Assembly: GCA_026710795.1 (NCBI GenBank)
Contig: JAPOQK010000012.1
Span: forward strand, 1-64,000
Direction: 5' to 3'
Length of the DNA stretch: 64,000 nt
Origin: Candidatus Poribacteria bacterium
GTDB taxonomy: Bacteria > Poribacteria > WGA-4E > WGA-3G
Shown here piece after piece: positions 1 to 9,061 of the stretch. How positions within the stretch are numbered: the stretch's first letter is position 1; each line of letters opens with the position of its first letter. The notes beneath the pieces are model-generated. The model was not told the DNA's origin, searched no databases, and saw only the letters and a list, made by a program, of their open reading frames with translations. The position numbers were made by a program, and so were the translations under genes.

Positions 1-2
1 AC

Positions 3-104
3 ATACACAAACAATTCGCCGTCAAATCCTTCGCAAAAATGATGACACAATCAGAAACCCAAAGTAGGTCAAGAGAAGAAAAAGACCAAAAAGGAGCAAA
101 ATAA
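3..104 (+). pseudogene. Fragment of a paralogue of the 39554-40243 protein
   Basis: The reading frame open from the left edge encodes HKQFAVKSFAKMMTQ and stops at 102-104. The intact protein encoded at 39554-40243 contains HKQFAVKLFAKMMTR near its N-terminus. The DNA also matches: positions 6-48 align with the complement of 40183-40225, with about 3 differences in 43 bases. After the shared segment the two sequences diverge at once and the frame ends, so this is a truncated or decayed copy. Its upstream part lies outside the window, so how the copy begins cannot be seen. Confidence 0.5.
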
Positions 105-244
105 AAAAAGCGAAATTCGCGTCACATTCCTTATCCTGACTGGATGCAAAACGTCACAGTGACGTGCAAAAGGTCACATTTTTTAGCACATACTGATAAA
201 CAATGTTAGGGTAAATTAACAGGTATAAGTTTCGCTTCTCTCTA
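62..244 (+). repeat. Dispersed repeat, copy A
   Basis: About 183 bp that recur in inverted orientation at 56038-56221, identical at roughly nine positions in ten by eye. The unit contains a purine-rich stretch, then the perfect interrupted palindrome ACGTCAC-N-GTGACGT (151-165), and ends with TTCGCTTCTCTCTA. It immediately follows the decayed paralogue fragment at 3-104. No convincing protein is encoded. Confidence 0.8.
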
Positions 245-282
245 TCCGACCTCACTTGCGAAGTATGACAGGACACGCGTAG

Positions 283-308
283 GTCGGAGCGAGCTTGCGA
301 CCTCCGAC
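283..308 (+). repeat. GTCGGAG...CTCCGAC palindromic repeat
   Basis: A 7-bp stem, GTCGGAG and CTCCGAC, around a GC-rich 12-base loop. In inverted orientation the same sequence, including flanking bases (CCCATGTCGGAGGTCGC), occurs at 56577-56603 and 56462-56488. It is much richer in GC than its surroundings, like REP-type extragenic palindromes. Confidence 0.7.
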
Positions 309-364
309 ATGGGAACCCAAATGAAAACTATAGTGAACTTTAGAATTAACAGGACATTTTGGGT

Positions 365-430
365 TGTAGGAGGGAACTCCGATTCCCGACTATCAGTGAG
401 TTTTGTCGCGATTCGGATATCGCTCCTACA
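365..430 (+). repeat. Short MITE-like unit with TGTAGGAG inverted ends
   Basis: The unit starts with TGTAGGAG (365-372) and ends with CTCCTACA (423-430), an 8-bp perfect terminal inverted repeat. The interior includes TCGCGATTCGG and ATCGCTCCTACAG, motifs that also appear in the larger element at 57615-57733. It encodes nothing recognisable. Confidence 0.55.
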
Positions 431-492
431 GACATGTGTCTCTTTAATTTCAATGTTTACCATAAATAATCCTGTCTATAAACTTGATGGCA

Positions 493-522
493 TTGACAAA
501 TGGATTTAGAACGTGCTAAAAT
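493..522 (+). promoter_or_regulatory. Sigma-70-type promoter for PHP gene
   Basis: A perfect -35 TTGACA (493-498), an 18-bp spacer, and -10 TAAAAT (517-522). It lies about 100 bp upstream of the start codon at 627, leaving a leader of roughly 95 bases. Assigned by match to the consensus and position only. Confidence 0.6.
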
Positions 523-626
523 ATGTATCGTCATTCAGCCAGCATTTGTACGTAGAAATACATACCTGATGCTATACAACAGTAAACCCTATATAATAGT
601 TTCAATCAACATATTAGGAGGCAACA

Positions 627-1502
627 ATGTTCAGTAACAATCCCTTTCGTCAATCAGGACAGTGGTATCGAGGTAATACACACAGCCACAGCACAGAATC
701 TGATGGTAAACTCCCTATCGCAGACCGTTTCGCAGCATATCAGGATGCAGGTTACGATTTTCTCGTGTTAACAGATCATCGTAAAGTTAATGATGTTGCG
801 GCATATAGTTCATCTGACTTTTTGGCGATATCAGGAAGCGAAGCTCACCCATCTAATCCTTATGGAGGTCCAGTATATCATTTCGTAGCTATAAATATCC
901 ATACACCCGTGAATTGTTCGAAGATGCATCCGAATGCCGTTATTGATGACATCAAAGAACAAGGTGGGGAAGCAGTTTTGTGTCATCCGTATTGGTGTGG
1001 ACATACGATTACTGATTACCTACCATTGCGCGGTTATTTCGCTATTGAAGTCTATAACGATACCTGTATGGGAATTGGTAAAGGGTTTTCGGAACAATCC
1101 TGGGATGATCTGTTGGATAAAGGTGGACCGGTGCTGGGTATTGCTTCCGATGATTCACATGGTACGGAACATGACTGTTTCCACGGATGGATAATGGTTA
1201 AAGCTGAAGATTTAACTCTTGATAGCATCATGGAAGCACTCCGAACAGGTGCGTTTTATTCAACACTTGGACCTGAAATCCTTGACATAGACCTACAAGA
1301 CAACCAAATTTCTGTCAAGTGTTCAGAAGCACAATCAATTGTGTTTAAAGCAGAACGTAGTCGAGGAAAACGAATTGTATCGTCAGACGGTAATCTCCTT
1401 ACAGAAGCATCATATTCTATTCCAAATAATACAAAATATGTCCGAATTGAAGTAACCGATGAGACAGGTAAGAAAGCCTGGTCAAACCCCTTCTTTTTCT
1501 AA
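627..1502 (+). CDS. PHP-domain metal-dependent phosphoesterase
   Basis: A 291-residue single-domain protein of the PHP (polymerase and histidinol phosphatase) superfamily, probably a cytoplasmic metal-dependent phosphoesterase. The metal-binding motifs appear in the usual order: GNTHSHST near residues 16-23 (H19 and H21), LTDH at 48-51, HPYW in the middle, and SDDSH further on. The start is well set by AGGAGG at 616-621, five bases before the ATG. There is no signal peptide. The stop overlaps the start of the heptosyltransferase gene (TAATG), so the two are probably translated together; whether the substrate relates to sugar phosphates is inference. The exact substrate cannot be read from the sequence. 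Confidence 0.85.
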   Translation: MFSNNPFRQSGQWYRGNTHSHSTESDGKLPIADRFAAYQDAGYDFLVLTDHRKVNDVAAYSSSDFLAISGSEAHPSNPYGGPVYHFVAINIHTPVNCSKMHPNAVIDDIKEQGGEAVLCHPYWCGHTITDYLPLRGYFAIEVYNDTCMGIGKGFSEQSWDDLLDKGGPVLGIASDDSHGTEHDCFHGWIMVKAEDLTLDSIMEALRTGAFYSTLGPEILDIDLQDNQISVKCSEAQSIVFKAERSRGKRIVSSDGNLLTEASYSIPNNTKYVRIEVTDETGKKAWSNPFFF

Positions 1503-2572
1503 TGTCCAAGATTCTCGTGTGTCATACAGGGGCATGGATCGGGGATATGGTCCTGCTCACACCAGCATTGCGCGCACTTAAACAGGTATACCCGAATTCA
1601 TGCCTGACTTTTCTTCTGCGTCCACTTGTTGCTGATCTGATGAAAACAAACCCGTATGTTGATGACTGTATTGTTGATCTAAAAACGGATGGTATCTATC
1701 GTTCTTTTATGAAATTGTCCCGTCGGATACGAGAAAATCACTTTGACATTGCTGTTGTCCTACATCCCTCCTCATTCCGAAACGCTCTATTACCATTTAT
1801 TGCACGGATACCTATTCGTGTTGGTTCAAACTATAAAGGTCGCGGGCTTTTACTTACCTATTCTTGTCCAGATAAAACCACTATGCATGAGGTGGATAGA
1901 TATTTACAAGTGATTCAACTACTAAAAAACGATACGCATTCTAACCTCGAAATTAAGAAAAATAATCAATTCATCATACCATCAGAATTAGAATATTGGC
2001 ATACAGATAAAAACAGATTATCACTCACAGATCTACTGAAAAAAGAAGGTGTATCTACAGAAGATCGGTTAATGGCTGTGAATTTAGGCACAACATGGCG
2101 TTCAAAACAGTGGGATCTGAGGGGTTTTGCAGAGGTAATCAAAATTATATCAGAATCTGCACCAGATATCAAAGTTGTTCTAACAGGTTCAACTGATGAA
2201 CTTAATCTTGTAGACCAATTAGTAGTATCAGATTCAACTCTAAATTTTGTAGGGAAAACAGACCTAATGCAACTTGGTGCGCTTTTGGAACGTTGTGACG
2301 TATGTCTAACATGTGATAGTGGTCCTATGCATATTGCTGCATCTGTTGGAACACCCACGGTTGCACTTTTCGGTCCAACAGATCCGAAACGACACAAACC
2401 TTACGGTAAAGGACATACCGTCATTGAGAAGGCTGTGTCATGCAGACCTTGTTACAATCGCACCTGTCATCGACAGGATCAACCATATCTGTGTATGCAG
2501 GAAATCAAAGTAAACGAAGTGGTGAAAGCAATAATGACAATTCTAAACAAGAATAGAGTAAAGTTGAATTAA
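1502..2572 (+). CDS. Glycosyltransferase family 9, ADP-heptose:LPS heptosyltransferase
   Basis: A 356-residue GT9 (WaaF/RfaF-like) glycosyltransferase that would add heptose from ADP-heptose to the lipid A core on the inner face of the cytoplasmic membrane. The N-terminus has the acceptor-side motif GAWIGDMVLLTPALRAL, and the C-terminal nucleotide-binding half has DSGPMHIAASVGTP followed by ALFGPTDP, both hallmarks of the family. Length is normal. It starts inside the stop codon of the PHP gene (TAATG) with no ribosome binding site of its own, which suggests translational coupling. HldA and GmhB, which make the donor precursor, are encoded 39 kb away in this window. Heptose specificity is inferred from family membership. 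Confidence 0.88.
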   Translation: MSKILVCHTGAWIGDMVLLTPALRALKQVYPNSCLTFLLRPLVADLMKTNPYVDDCIVDLKTDGIYRSFMKLSRRIRENHFDIAVVLHPSSFRNALLPFIARIPIRVGSNYKGRGLLLTYSCPDKTTMHEVDRYLQVIQLLKNDTHSNLEIKKNNQFIIPSELEYWHTDKNRLSLTDLLKKEGVSTEDRLMAVNLGTTWRSKQWDLRGFAEVIKIISESAPDIKVVLTGSTDELNLVDQLVVSDSTLNFVGKTDLMQLGALLERCDVCLTCDSGPMHIAASVGTPTVALFGPTDPKRHKPYGKGHTVIEKAVSCRPCYNRTCHRQDQPYLCMQEIKVNEVVKAIMTILNKNRVKLN

Positions 2573-2711
2573 AATTGTGAAAAACAATAGCGAAATTGAT
2601 TGAGTAGATGCAGTCTCATTGGCATTTCTGTGTTGAATCCAATGAACACATATATTTATAGATAGGAATGAAAATACAAGATAACTTATATAAAAGGAAC
2701 TAAGAATCAAC

Positions 2712-3461
2712 ATGATTCAAGCATTAATCTTTGATTTTGGTGGAACTTTAGATGGAAATGGAATACATTGGTTAGAACGAACATATCAATTCATACATAA
2801 ACATCATCCTGAAATTACTCGTGAGGCTTTTGATGTCGCTGATAAAGCAACAATTACAGAATTTGCATTTGGTGATACTGCTGGAGATTGGTCATATCAA
2901 GAGGGTTCAATGTTACCTATTGGAGCAGTGGCAAATACTGCAGCAGCGGAATGTACACTAAGAGAAACTGTAGATACTATCGCTACAGGCATATATAGTA
3001 GACTTGAATTAAGTGATCAATTAAAAGATGAATATGTTGAGTGGTTCTGCAAAGGAGTCTGCGAAAGTCTATCAGAAAATTGTGAATGGCTTAAAACACT
3101 TCACGGTACATATAAACTTGGTGTAATTAGCAACAATTTCGGGAATACACGTGGGTGGTGCGATGAATATAATCTGTCACCAATGCTTGATGTTATCATA
3201 GATTCTACCGAATTTGGGGTAGCAAAACCGGATCCAAAAATATTTGAAGCTGCTTTGTCCGTATTGAATGTAGAACCTACAGAGGCAATCTATGTCGGTG
3301 ATAGTTATAAAGCAGATATGGTAGGGGCAAAGAACGTTGGAATGTGGACAGCATGGATGGTTGGAAATCAGACAAAAGAATGTCCAGACCTGTCCTTTGT
3401 AGATGTCCAACTCAACCACCTGCATGAACTGACTGATTTTCTTGCATCCACCAGTCCTTGA
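2712..3461 (+). CDS. HAD-superfamily hydrolase
   Basis: A 249-residue haloacid dehalogenase-type hydrolase, most likely a phosphatase. All four HAD motifs are visible: motif I FDFGGTLDGNG at residues 7-17 (D8 as nucleophile), motif II VISNN, motif III lysine in VAKPDPKIF, and motif IV YVGDSYKADMVGAKN with the acidic pair. Motif I carries DFG rather than the DxD common in phosphatases; DFGGTL variants exist in the family, but this limits confidence in the exact chemistry. AAGGAAC lies before the ATG. It has its own 139-bp upstream spacer. The substrate is not evident. Confidence 0.85.
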   Translation: MIQALIFDFGGTLDGNGIHWLERTYQFIHKHHPEITREAFDVADKATITEFAFGDTAGDWSYQEGSMLPIGAVANTAAAECTLRETVDTIATGIYSRLELSDQLKDEYVEWFCKGVCESLSENCEWLKTLHGTYKLGVISNNFGNTRGWCDEYNLSPMLDVIIDSTEFGVAKPDPKIFEAALSVLNVEPTEAIYVGDSYKADMVGAKNVGMWTAWMVGNQTKECPDLSFVDVQLNHLHELTDFLASTSP

Positions 3462-3539
3462 CAATTGGCTTCTGTCCAGTCTGACTGCATTATAAACGAA
3501 ACTCAGTTTGAATCGTTTTAACATAAAGGAGTAACATAA

Positions 3540-4157
3540 ATGCAGAAGTTATTTATACATACCATTCTTATATTTCTGTGTTCCTTTTACACGGTTGCAG
3601 CAGAACAGAAGATAGAATCAGTCAGTATTGATGAAAAAGTCAAAGATTGGAGTCTCAAAGATACAGAAAACAAAAGTCGTTCTCTGAAAAAACTTAAAGA
3701 AGAAAAAAAGGTTGTTATACTGGTATTTTTGGCGACGAAATGTCCAGTAGTGGATGAATATGTTGAACGCATTAATACATTATTCAAGGATTACAAGGAG
3801 AAAGATGTTCAGATACTTGGAATACATTCCAACAAACATGAAAAACTTGATGAAATCAAACAGTATCGGAAGAAACATAAATTTGAATTTCCTATTTTGT
3901 TAGACCCAAATAACAATATCGCAGACTATTTTAATGCGCGCAGAACCCCTGAAGTCTTTGTATTAGACAATGAAAACATACTCCTCTATAGAGGAGCAAT
4001 TGACGATAGCCGTGAAAAACCTAAGAAACAGTATCTTAGACCAGTTTTGGATCTGATATTAGAAGGAAAGGTAATACCGGAAAAACAGAAAAAGACCCGA
4101 GCAATTGGATGCACTATAAAACGGGTCAGAAAAGCAGAATTAGATCGCACACCATAG
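3540..4157 (+). CDS. Exported thioredoxin-like / AhpC-TSA redoxin
   Basis: A 205-residue protein with an N-terminal signal peptide (hydrophobic to about residue 20, cleavage near VAA-E) and a redoxin fold: FLATKCPVVDEY around C68, FEFPILLDPNN, and TPEVFVLD with the cis-proline context. The active-site segment is CPVV, with one cysteine rather than the CxxC of thioredoxins, so it is closer to peroxiredoxin or resolvase-type family members. A second cysteine, C191, sits in AIGCTIKR near the C-terminus and could be a partner. GGAG upstream supports the ATG. A periplasmic redox role is likely; the client is unknown. Confidence 0.78.
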   Translation: MQKLFIHTILIFLCSFYTVAAEQKIESVSIDEKVKDWSLKDTENKSRSLKKLKEEKKVVILVFLATKCPVVDEYVERINTLFKDYKEKDVQILGIHSNKHEKLDEIKQYRKKHKFEFPILLDPNNNIADYFNARRTPEVFVLDNENILLYRGAIDDSREKPKKQYLRPVLDLILEGKVIPEKQKKTRAIGCTIKRVRKAELDRTP

Positions 4158-4249
4158 TATTTCTCTAAAATAAGTTGCATTAATAATTCCCCATTATAGG
4201 TATCAAAAAAGTAAGATAAATTCGACATTTATATTTCTTAGGTGAAATT

Positions 4250-6751
4250 ATGCTACGTTTTCTATCACATACCTTACAAGTAATTATCAGCATCGTCCTT
4301 GTTACTTTCATCATGGTCTTCTTTATCGTCTGTTTTGGTACTGGTGTGGTAGGTGGATTTATGCTCGGATGTTGGGAAGATGTTGCATCTCTTGATCTTC
4401 AAAAATTAGAATACAAACAGGATACGCAAACTTGGCGACAAAATCTTGAGGTATACTCATCAGTATGTGAAGTCCAACTACAAGATACATCAGTCTTTTT
4501 GATAGATAAATTGGAACGAATAGAATATGAAAAAATATTACCCGGAAATAAAGGTATAAACGATCCTGGTCAATATTTAATACAATTGAGTGGTGAAACA
4601 GGAAAACAAAATGGATCTATTCAATTGTTCACGCGACATTTTGATTATCCAAATTTGTCTGAAGAGTCATTGGCAAAACGGATTCATCTTACAGTAAATA
4701 GTGGAAAGATAATACTCATGCACGACGATTCTGGTAATACAATCCGCAGTTTCTATCTTGAACCGGAATTAATTGCTGAACCTACCGAAGACGATACACA
4801 TACTAAACGAAAAATAATACGACTTGTGGATATGCCAACTAAACTGAAGGATGCATTTATTGCAATCGAAGATAGACGGTTTTATCAACATTCTGGAATA
4901 GATGTTGTGCGACTTGTTGGGGCAATTAAAGACTTTCTGGGTAGTGGAAATGAAATTGGGGCAACAAGCACATTAACACAACAACTCACTCGGAACGTCT
5001 ACTTAGGAACAGAACGAAATCTACAAAGAAAAGTTCGTGAGATGTTACTCGCTTTCAGAATTGAAAAGCAACTCTCAAAAGATCAAATTCTGGAAGGATA
5101 TCTAAACTATATTGACTTCGGACGACACAACCATCAGCAACTATTTGGTGTTCAAAAAGCTGCAATGGCATTCTTTGGTAAAGATGTAGCTGAACTTGAT
5201 TACCATGAATGTGCATTACTTGCTGCAATTCCGAAGGGAACTACCATGTATTCTCCTGCAAAAAATCCTGAAAATGCACGGAGACGACGCGATACCGTCC
5301 TCACGGTAATGTTGAATCAAAAATTCATTACCGAAACAGAATATAATGAAAATCGAAATCAACCTATAAAGGTTCAACATTCATCTGAATCATCTGTCAA
5401 AGCGAAAGAGTATACCGCAGGGCACTTTATACAACATATAAAATCAGAACTTGAGAAAATTCCTGAAATAAAAGACAGTTTATACAATGAAGGCTTGAAA
5501 GTCTACACGACAATTGATATGTCAATGCAATCAGTAGCAGTAAATACTATTGGTGACCACCTACGACTTTTGGATAGTATGTATGGGAAGCATTTACCAA
5601 ATTACGATACGAATAAAGAAAATAAAAACGGTATACATCCAATAACTAATTATCTGCAAGCAGGTCTTATTGCATTTGTACCGCAAACCGGACAGGTCAA
5701 AGCGATGGTCGGTGGTAGAGATTACTTTATCACTGACAAGGATTTTAAAGATAAGCCAAATTTTAACGAATTTAATCGGACACTGGGAACGAAACGTGAT
5801 CCTGCGCGAAGACAACCAGGTTCCGCATTTAAACCAATCGTTTTTGCGGCACTGATGCAGGAACCTTCCATAGTCAACCCATCAACAATTCTCGTTGACG
5901 AAATTTGGGGAATGTCACCAGCACCCGGACAACCAATATGGTACCCGGACAACTACAGCCACACATTTAAAGGTCCTCTTACCGTTCGGGACATAATAAA
6001 ACGTTCAATAAATGTTCCAACTGTTCGAGCCGCGCTTGAAACACCTATAAATGAAGATGGATTATGGGAAGGTATCAATCGCATTGTAAAACTTACAAAA
6101 CGAATGGGAATTGATAGTCCTATGATACCAACACCAGCACTCACTTTAGGGGCTTCTGGTATGAAAGTAGTTGAATTAACTGCAGCATACGGTGTGTTTG
6201 CAAATCGCGGTATACGTGTTGAACCGAGTTATGTTCATTATGTCGTTGATTCTGATGGGAAACCTGTTTATCATAAACAACCTGAACGCACCCGCGTACT
6301 GGACGAAAAAGTCGCATACCAAATAACTTCATTCTTACAGAGTGTAATAAGGGAAGGAACAGGAATTCGGGCAACAAGAAATCCCGCTTTTCAGGATTGG
6401 GAGGTAGCAGGAAAAACTGGTACTACAAATGAAAACGTAGATGCTTGGTTCGTAGGTTATTCGACAGATCTTGTTGTTGGTGTTTGGGTTGGATTGGACA
6501 GCCAGCGGAGGAATCTAAAAAACTACAATGAAGAAGGGGCAAAAGCTGCATTACCTATTTGGATACGCTTCATGGCTGAAGCTGCAAGAGGTCCAAAAAA
6601 GAAATTTCCTATACCTGAAGGAATAGAATTCTGGGAAATTGATAAAACGACAGGTCTACTCAGAAATAAAGATACATGTCCACCAGAAAACATAAGCAAT
6701 GAACCTTTCATCAAAGGACAAGAACCTACAAGAATCTGCGATCAACATTAG
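4250..6751 (+). CDS. mrcA: Penicillin-binding protein 1A (transglycosylase/transpeptidase)
   Basis: An 833-residue bifunctional class A penicillin-binding protein that polymerises glycan strands and cross-links peptidoglycan in the periplasm. A membrane anchor spans about residues 8-40. The GT51 domain includes IEDRRFYQHSG (E207 likely the catalytic glutamate), STLTQQLTRNVYLG and YLNYIDFG. The transpeptidase domain has all three motifs: S525-AFK, SIN (586-588) and KTGT (722-725). The region between the anchor and GT51 (about 50-190) is longer than usual and unrecognised. AGGTGA precedes the ATG. It stands alone, with a 92-bp upstream and a 237-bp downstream spacer. Confidence 0.95.
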   Translation: MLRFLSHTLQVIISIVLVTFIMVFFIVCFGTGVVGGFMLGCWEDVASLDLQKLEYKQDTQTWRQNLEVYSSVCEVQLQDTSVFLIDKLERIEYEKILPGNKGINDPGQYLIQLSGETGKQNGSIQLFTRHFDYPNLSEESLAKRIHLTVNSGKIILMHDDSGNTIRSFYLEPELIAEPTEDDTHTKRKIIRLVDMPTKLKDAFIAIEDRRFYQHSGIDVVRLVGAIKDFLGSGNEIGATSTLTQQLTRNVYLGTERNLQRKVREMLLAFRIEKQLSKDQILEGYLNYIDFGRHNHQQLFGVQKAAMAFFGKDVAELDYHECALLAAIPKGTTMYSPAKNPENARRRRDTVLTVMLNQKFITETEYNENRNQPIKVQHSSESSVKAKEYTAGHFIQHIKSELEKIPEIKDSLYNEGLKVYTTIDMSMQSVAVNTIGDHLRLLDSMYGKHLPNYDTNKENKNGIHPITNYLQAGLIAFVPQTGQVKAMVGGRDYFITDKDFKDKPNFNEFNRTLGTKRDPARRQPGSAFKPIVFAALMQEPSIVNPSTILVDEIWGMSPAPGQPIWYPDNYSHTFKGPLTVRDIIKRSINVPTVRAALETPINEDGLWEGINRIVKLTKRMGIDSPMIPTPALTLGASGMKVVELTAAYGVFANRGIRVEPSYVHYVVDSDGKPVYHKQPERTRVLDEKVAYQITSFLQSVIREGTGIRATRNPAFQDWEVAGKTGTTNENVDAWFVGYSTDLVVGVWVGLDSQRRNLKNYNEEGAKAALPIWIRFMAEAARGPKKKFPIPEGIEFWEIDKTTGLLRNKDTCPPENISNEPFIKGQEPTRICDQH

Positions 6752-6930
6752 TTGACACACTGCTTTTTACCTACCTACAACACAGGATTATTTATTTTTA
6801 GTTTTTCTCGAGGAATTTGCTAAACATCTCACCATTCCGATCACAGTATTAACCATAATAACCAAGAAATCATAAAATTAATAATCCTGTCCACACCAAA
6901 TCTCCGATGTAAATATTCAGTATTTCATGA

Positions 6931-6936
6931 TATAAT
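6931..6936 (+). promoter_or_regulatory. Possible -10 box for uvrB
   Basis: A perfect TATAAT lies 52 bp before the uvrB start. The matching -35 position (TGTAAA at 6908-6913, 17-bp spacing) is a poor fit, so the assignment is tentative. No LexA-type CTGT-N8-ACAG operator was seen nearby. Confidence 0.35.
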
Positions 6937-6988
6937 AATAAACGACAACTAAATTCTGAAATCCAACAACAATTACCTAAGGGTTAAC

Positions 6989-9034
6989 ATGCACGAGCAT
7001 TATGACATACGACCATCGATCTCTCCTATTAATGTAAATCCAGAGATACCAACAAAGCCATTTGAATTAGTCTCTGAATTTGACCCACAAGGCGATCAAC
7101 CGCAAGCAATTGATAAGTTGACGAATGGTATCATACGCGGTGATAAAGCACAAACACTACTGGGTGTCACAGGCTCTGGTAAGACATATACAATGGCAAA
7201 TTTGATTCAGAATGTTCAACGTCCAACTCTTGTCATTTCCCCTAACAAAACACTTTCGGCACAGCTTTACAATGAGTTTAAAACCTTTTTCCCACACAAC
7301 GCTGTTCACTATTTCGTGAGTGATTATGAATACTACCAACCTGAGGCATATATCCCATCAACTGATACTTTCATCGAAAAGGATGTACGTATTAACGAAG
7401 AAATTACACGGATGCGACTTGCGTCAACTGCATCCTTAATGTCTCGCCGCGATGTTATTATTGTAGCAAGTGTTTCATGTATATACGGTCTCGGTTCACC
7501 ACGCGAATTTGAAGGACAGAAAATTGACTTAGAAACAGGTAAAATCATCAGACGTGATGAATTCCTCAGGGAATTGGTAGATATACAATACGTCCGAAAC
7601 GATGTTGATTTTTGGCAAGGCACGTTCCGTGTCCGAGGGGATGTGATTGAAGTATTTCCAGCATATAGCGAAAGTGCATACCGTATTGAGTTGTTTGGTG
7701 ACGAAGTAGACAGAATTTGTGAAATTGATACTACCACTGGCGAGATATTAGGAAAACAGGATACACTGGAGATATTCCCCGCTAAACACTTTATGACTGA
7801 TGCTGATATTTTTGAAGAAGCACTCATAAACATTGAACTTGAACTACATGAACGAATTGCTACTTTTGAAAAAGAAAATAAACTACTGGAAGCACAACGA
7901 ATTGAACAACGAACACGTTTTGATTTAGAGATGCTACGTGAAGTGGGTTACTGTTCAGGTATTGAAAACTATTCCAGACATTTATCCGGTCTGCAGCCGG
8001 GTGAACCCCCATACTGTCTACTAAACTACTTTCCCGAAGATTTTCTTTTATTCATTGACGAATCACACGTGACAGTTCCACAGTTGAAAGGAATGTTTCG
8101 GGGTGACCGTGCAAGAAAAACGACGTTAGTAGAATATGGATTCCGTTTACCTTCAGCATTGGATAATAGACCTCTCCAATTTGAAGAAATAGAAGCGTAT
8201 ATTGATCAAGTCATCTTTGTGTCTGCTACCCCTGGTAAGTATGAGATAGAAGAAAAAGGTGGTGGACAAATTGTTGAGCAGATTATCCGTCCTACTGGTT
8301 TGATTGACCCTCAAATTGCTGTGCATCCCGTCCGGGGGCAGATCGACCATCTTATAGGAAAAATAAATGAACGGGTTAAAAGGAAACAACGCGTACTTGT
8401 TACAACATTGACAAAACGGATGGCAGAGGACTTAAGCGAGTATTTTATAGAGGCTGGTATCCGAGCAAACTACATGCACTCTGAAATAGATGTATTTGAC
8501 CGCGCAAGAATTCTACGACAACTCCGAGAGGGTGAATTTGATGTACTCATCGGTATCAACCTATTGCGTGAAGGACTTGACCTACCTGAAGTTTCACTCG
8601 TTGCTATTCTTGACGCGGATCGTCCCGGTTTCCTACGATCGGTTACCTCGTTAGTACAAACATCAGGACGTGCTGCACGAAATGTCGATGGAGAAGTCCT
8701 TCTATACGGTGATACAATCACAGATGCAATGGCTAACGCAATTGCTGAAACACAACGAAGACGTGATATACAATTGAAATACAACGAGGAAAACAACATC
8801 ACACCCGCAACTATACAGAAAGCAATTGAGCAACTTATCTCTGAATCTACTGAGGAATATGTTACCAAGAAACCGAAAGATGTAGAACCAGTACCGATGG
8901 TTGAAGAAGCAAGTGAAGAATATATAGTAGCAACAATTGATGATTTAACGCGTCAGATGCATAAAGCTGCAATAGACTTGGAGTTTGAGCTTGCTGCTTC
9001 ATTACGTGACCAGATTGCGGAACTGAAAGAATAG
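6989..9034 (+). CDS. uvrB: Excinuclease ABC subunit B
   Basis: A 681-residue UvrB, the damage-verifying helicase of nucleotide excision repair. Walker A GVTGSGKT is at residues 59-66, the beta-hairpin [18 protein letters not shown] follows, the DEAD-type box is FIDESH, motif VI is TSGRAARN, and a C-terminal UVR domain ([20 protein letters not shown]) binds UvrC. The protein begins about 25 residues before the usual start ([16 protein letters not shown]); AAGGG at 6979-6983 supports the upstream ATG. All helicase motifs look intact. uvrA and uvrC are not in the window. Confidence 0.97.
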   Translation: MHEHYDIRPSISPINVNPEIPTKPFELVSEFDPQGDQPQAIDKLTNGIIRGDKAQTLLGVTGSGKTYTMANLIQNVQRPTLVISPNKTLSAQLYNEFKTFFPHNAVHYFVSDYEYYQPEAYIPSTDTFIEKDVRINEEITRMRLASTASLMSRRDVIIVASVSCIYGLGSPREFEGQKIDLETGKIIRRDEFLRELVDIQYVRNDVDFWQGTFRVRGDVIEVFPAYSESAYRIELFGDEVDRICEIDTTTGEILGKQDTLEIFPAKHFMTDADIFEEALINIELELHERIATFEKENKLLEAQRIEQRTRFDLEMLREVGYCSGIENYSRHLSGLQPGEPPYCLLNYFPEDFLLFIDESHVTVPQLKGMFRGDRARKTTLVEYGFRLPSALDNRPLQFEEIEAYIDQVIFVSATPGKYEIEEKGGGQIVEQIIRPTGLIDPQIAVHPVRGQIDHLIGKINERVKRKQRVLVTTLTKRMAEDLSEYFIEAGIRANYMHSEIDVFDRARILRQLREGEFDVLIGINLLREGLDLPEVSLVAILDADRPGFLRSVTSLVQTSGRAARNVDGEVLLYGDTITDAMANAIAETQRRRDIQLKYNEENNITPATIQKAIEQLISESTEEYVTKKPKDVEPVPMVEEASEEYIVATIDDLTRQMHKAAIDLEFELAASLRDQIAELKE

Positions 9035-9061
9035 ACCTCTGAACAAAAATAGAAATTCACA

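Larger units (their letters stand above)
105..626. other. Gene-poor spacer with repeats
   Basis: No supported gene. The stretch holds most of dispersed repeat copy A, the palindromic repeat at 283-308, a MITE-like unit at 365-430, and the promoter of the PHP gene at 493-522. Two short overlapping frames on opposite strands here are repeat-derived and have neither a ribosome binding site nor recognisable protein. Confidence 0.6.

Noticed and set aside
242-509. Two overlapping frames on opposite strands in the first spacer
   Set aside because: They consist mostly of palindromic and MITE-like repeats and resemble no protein.
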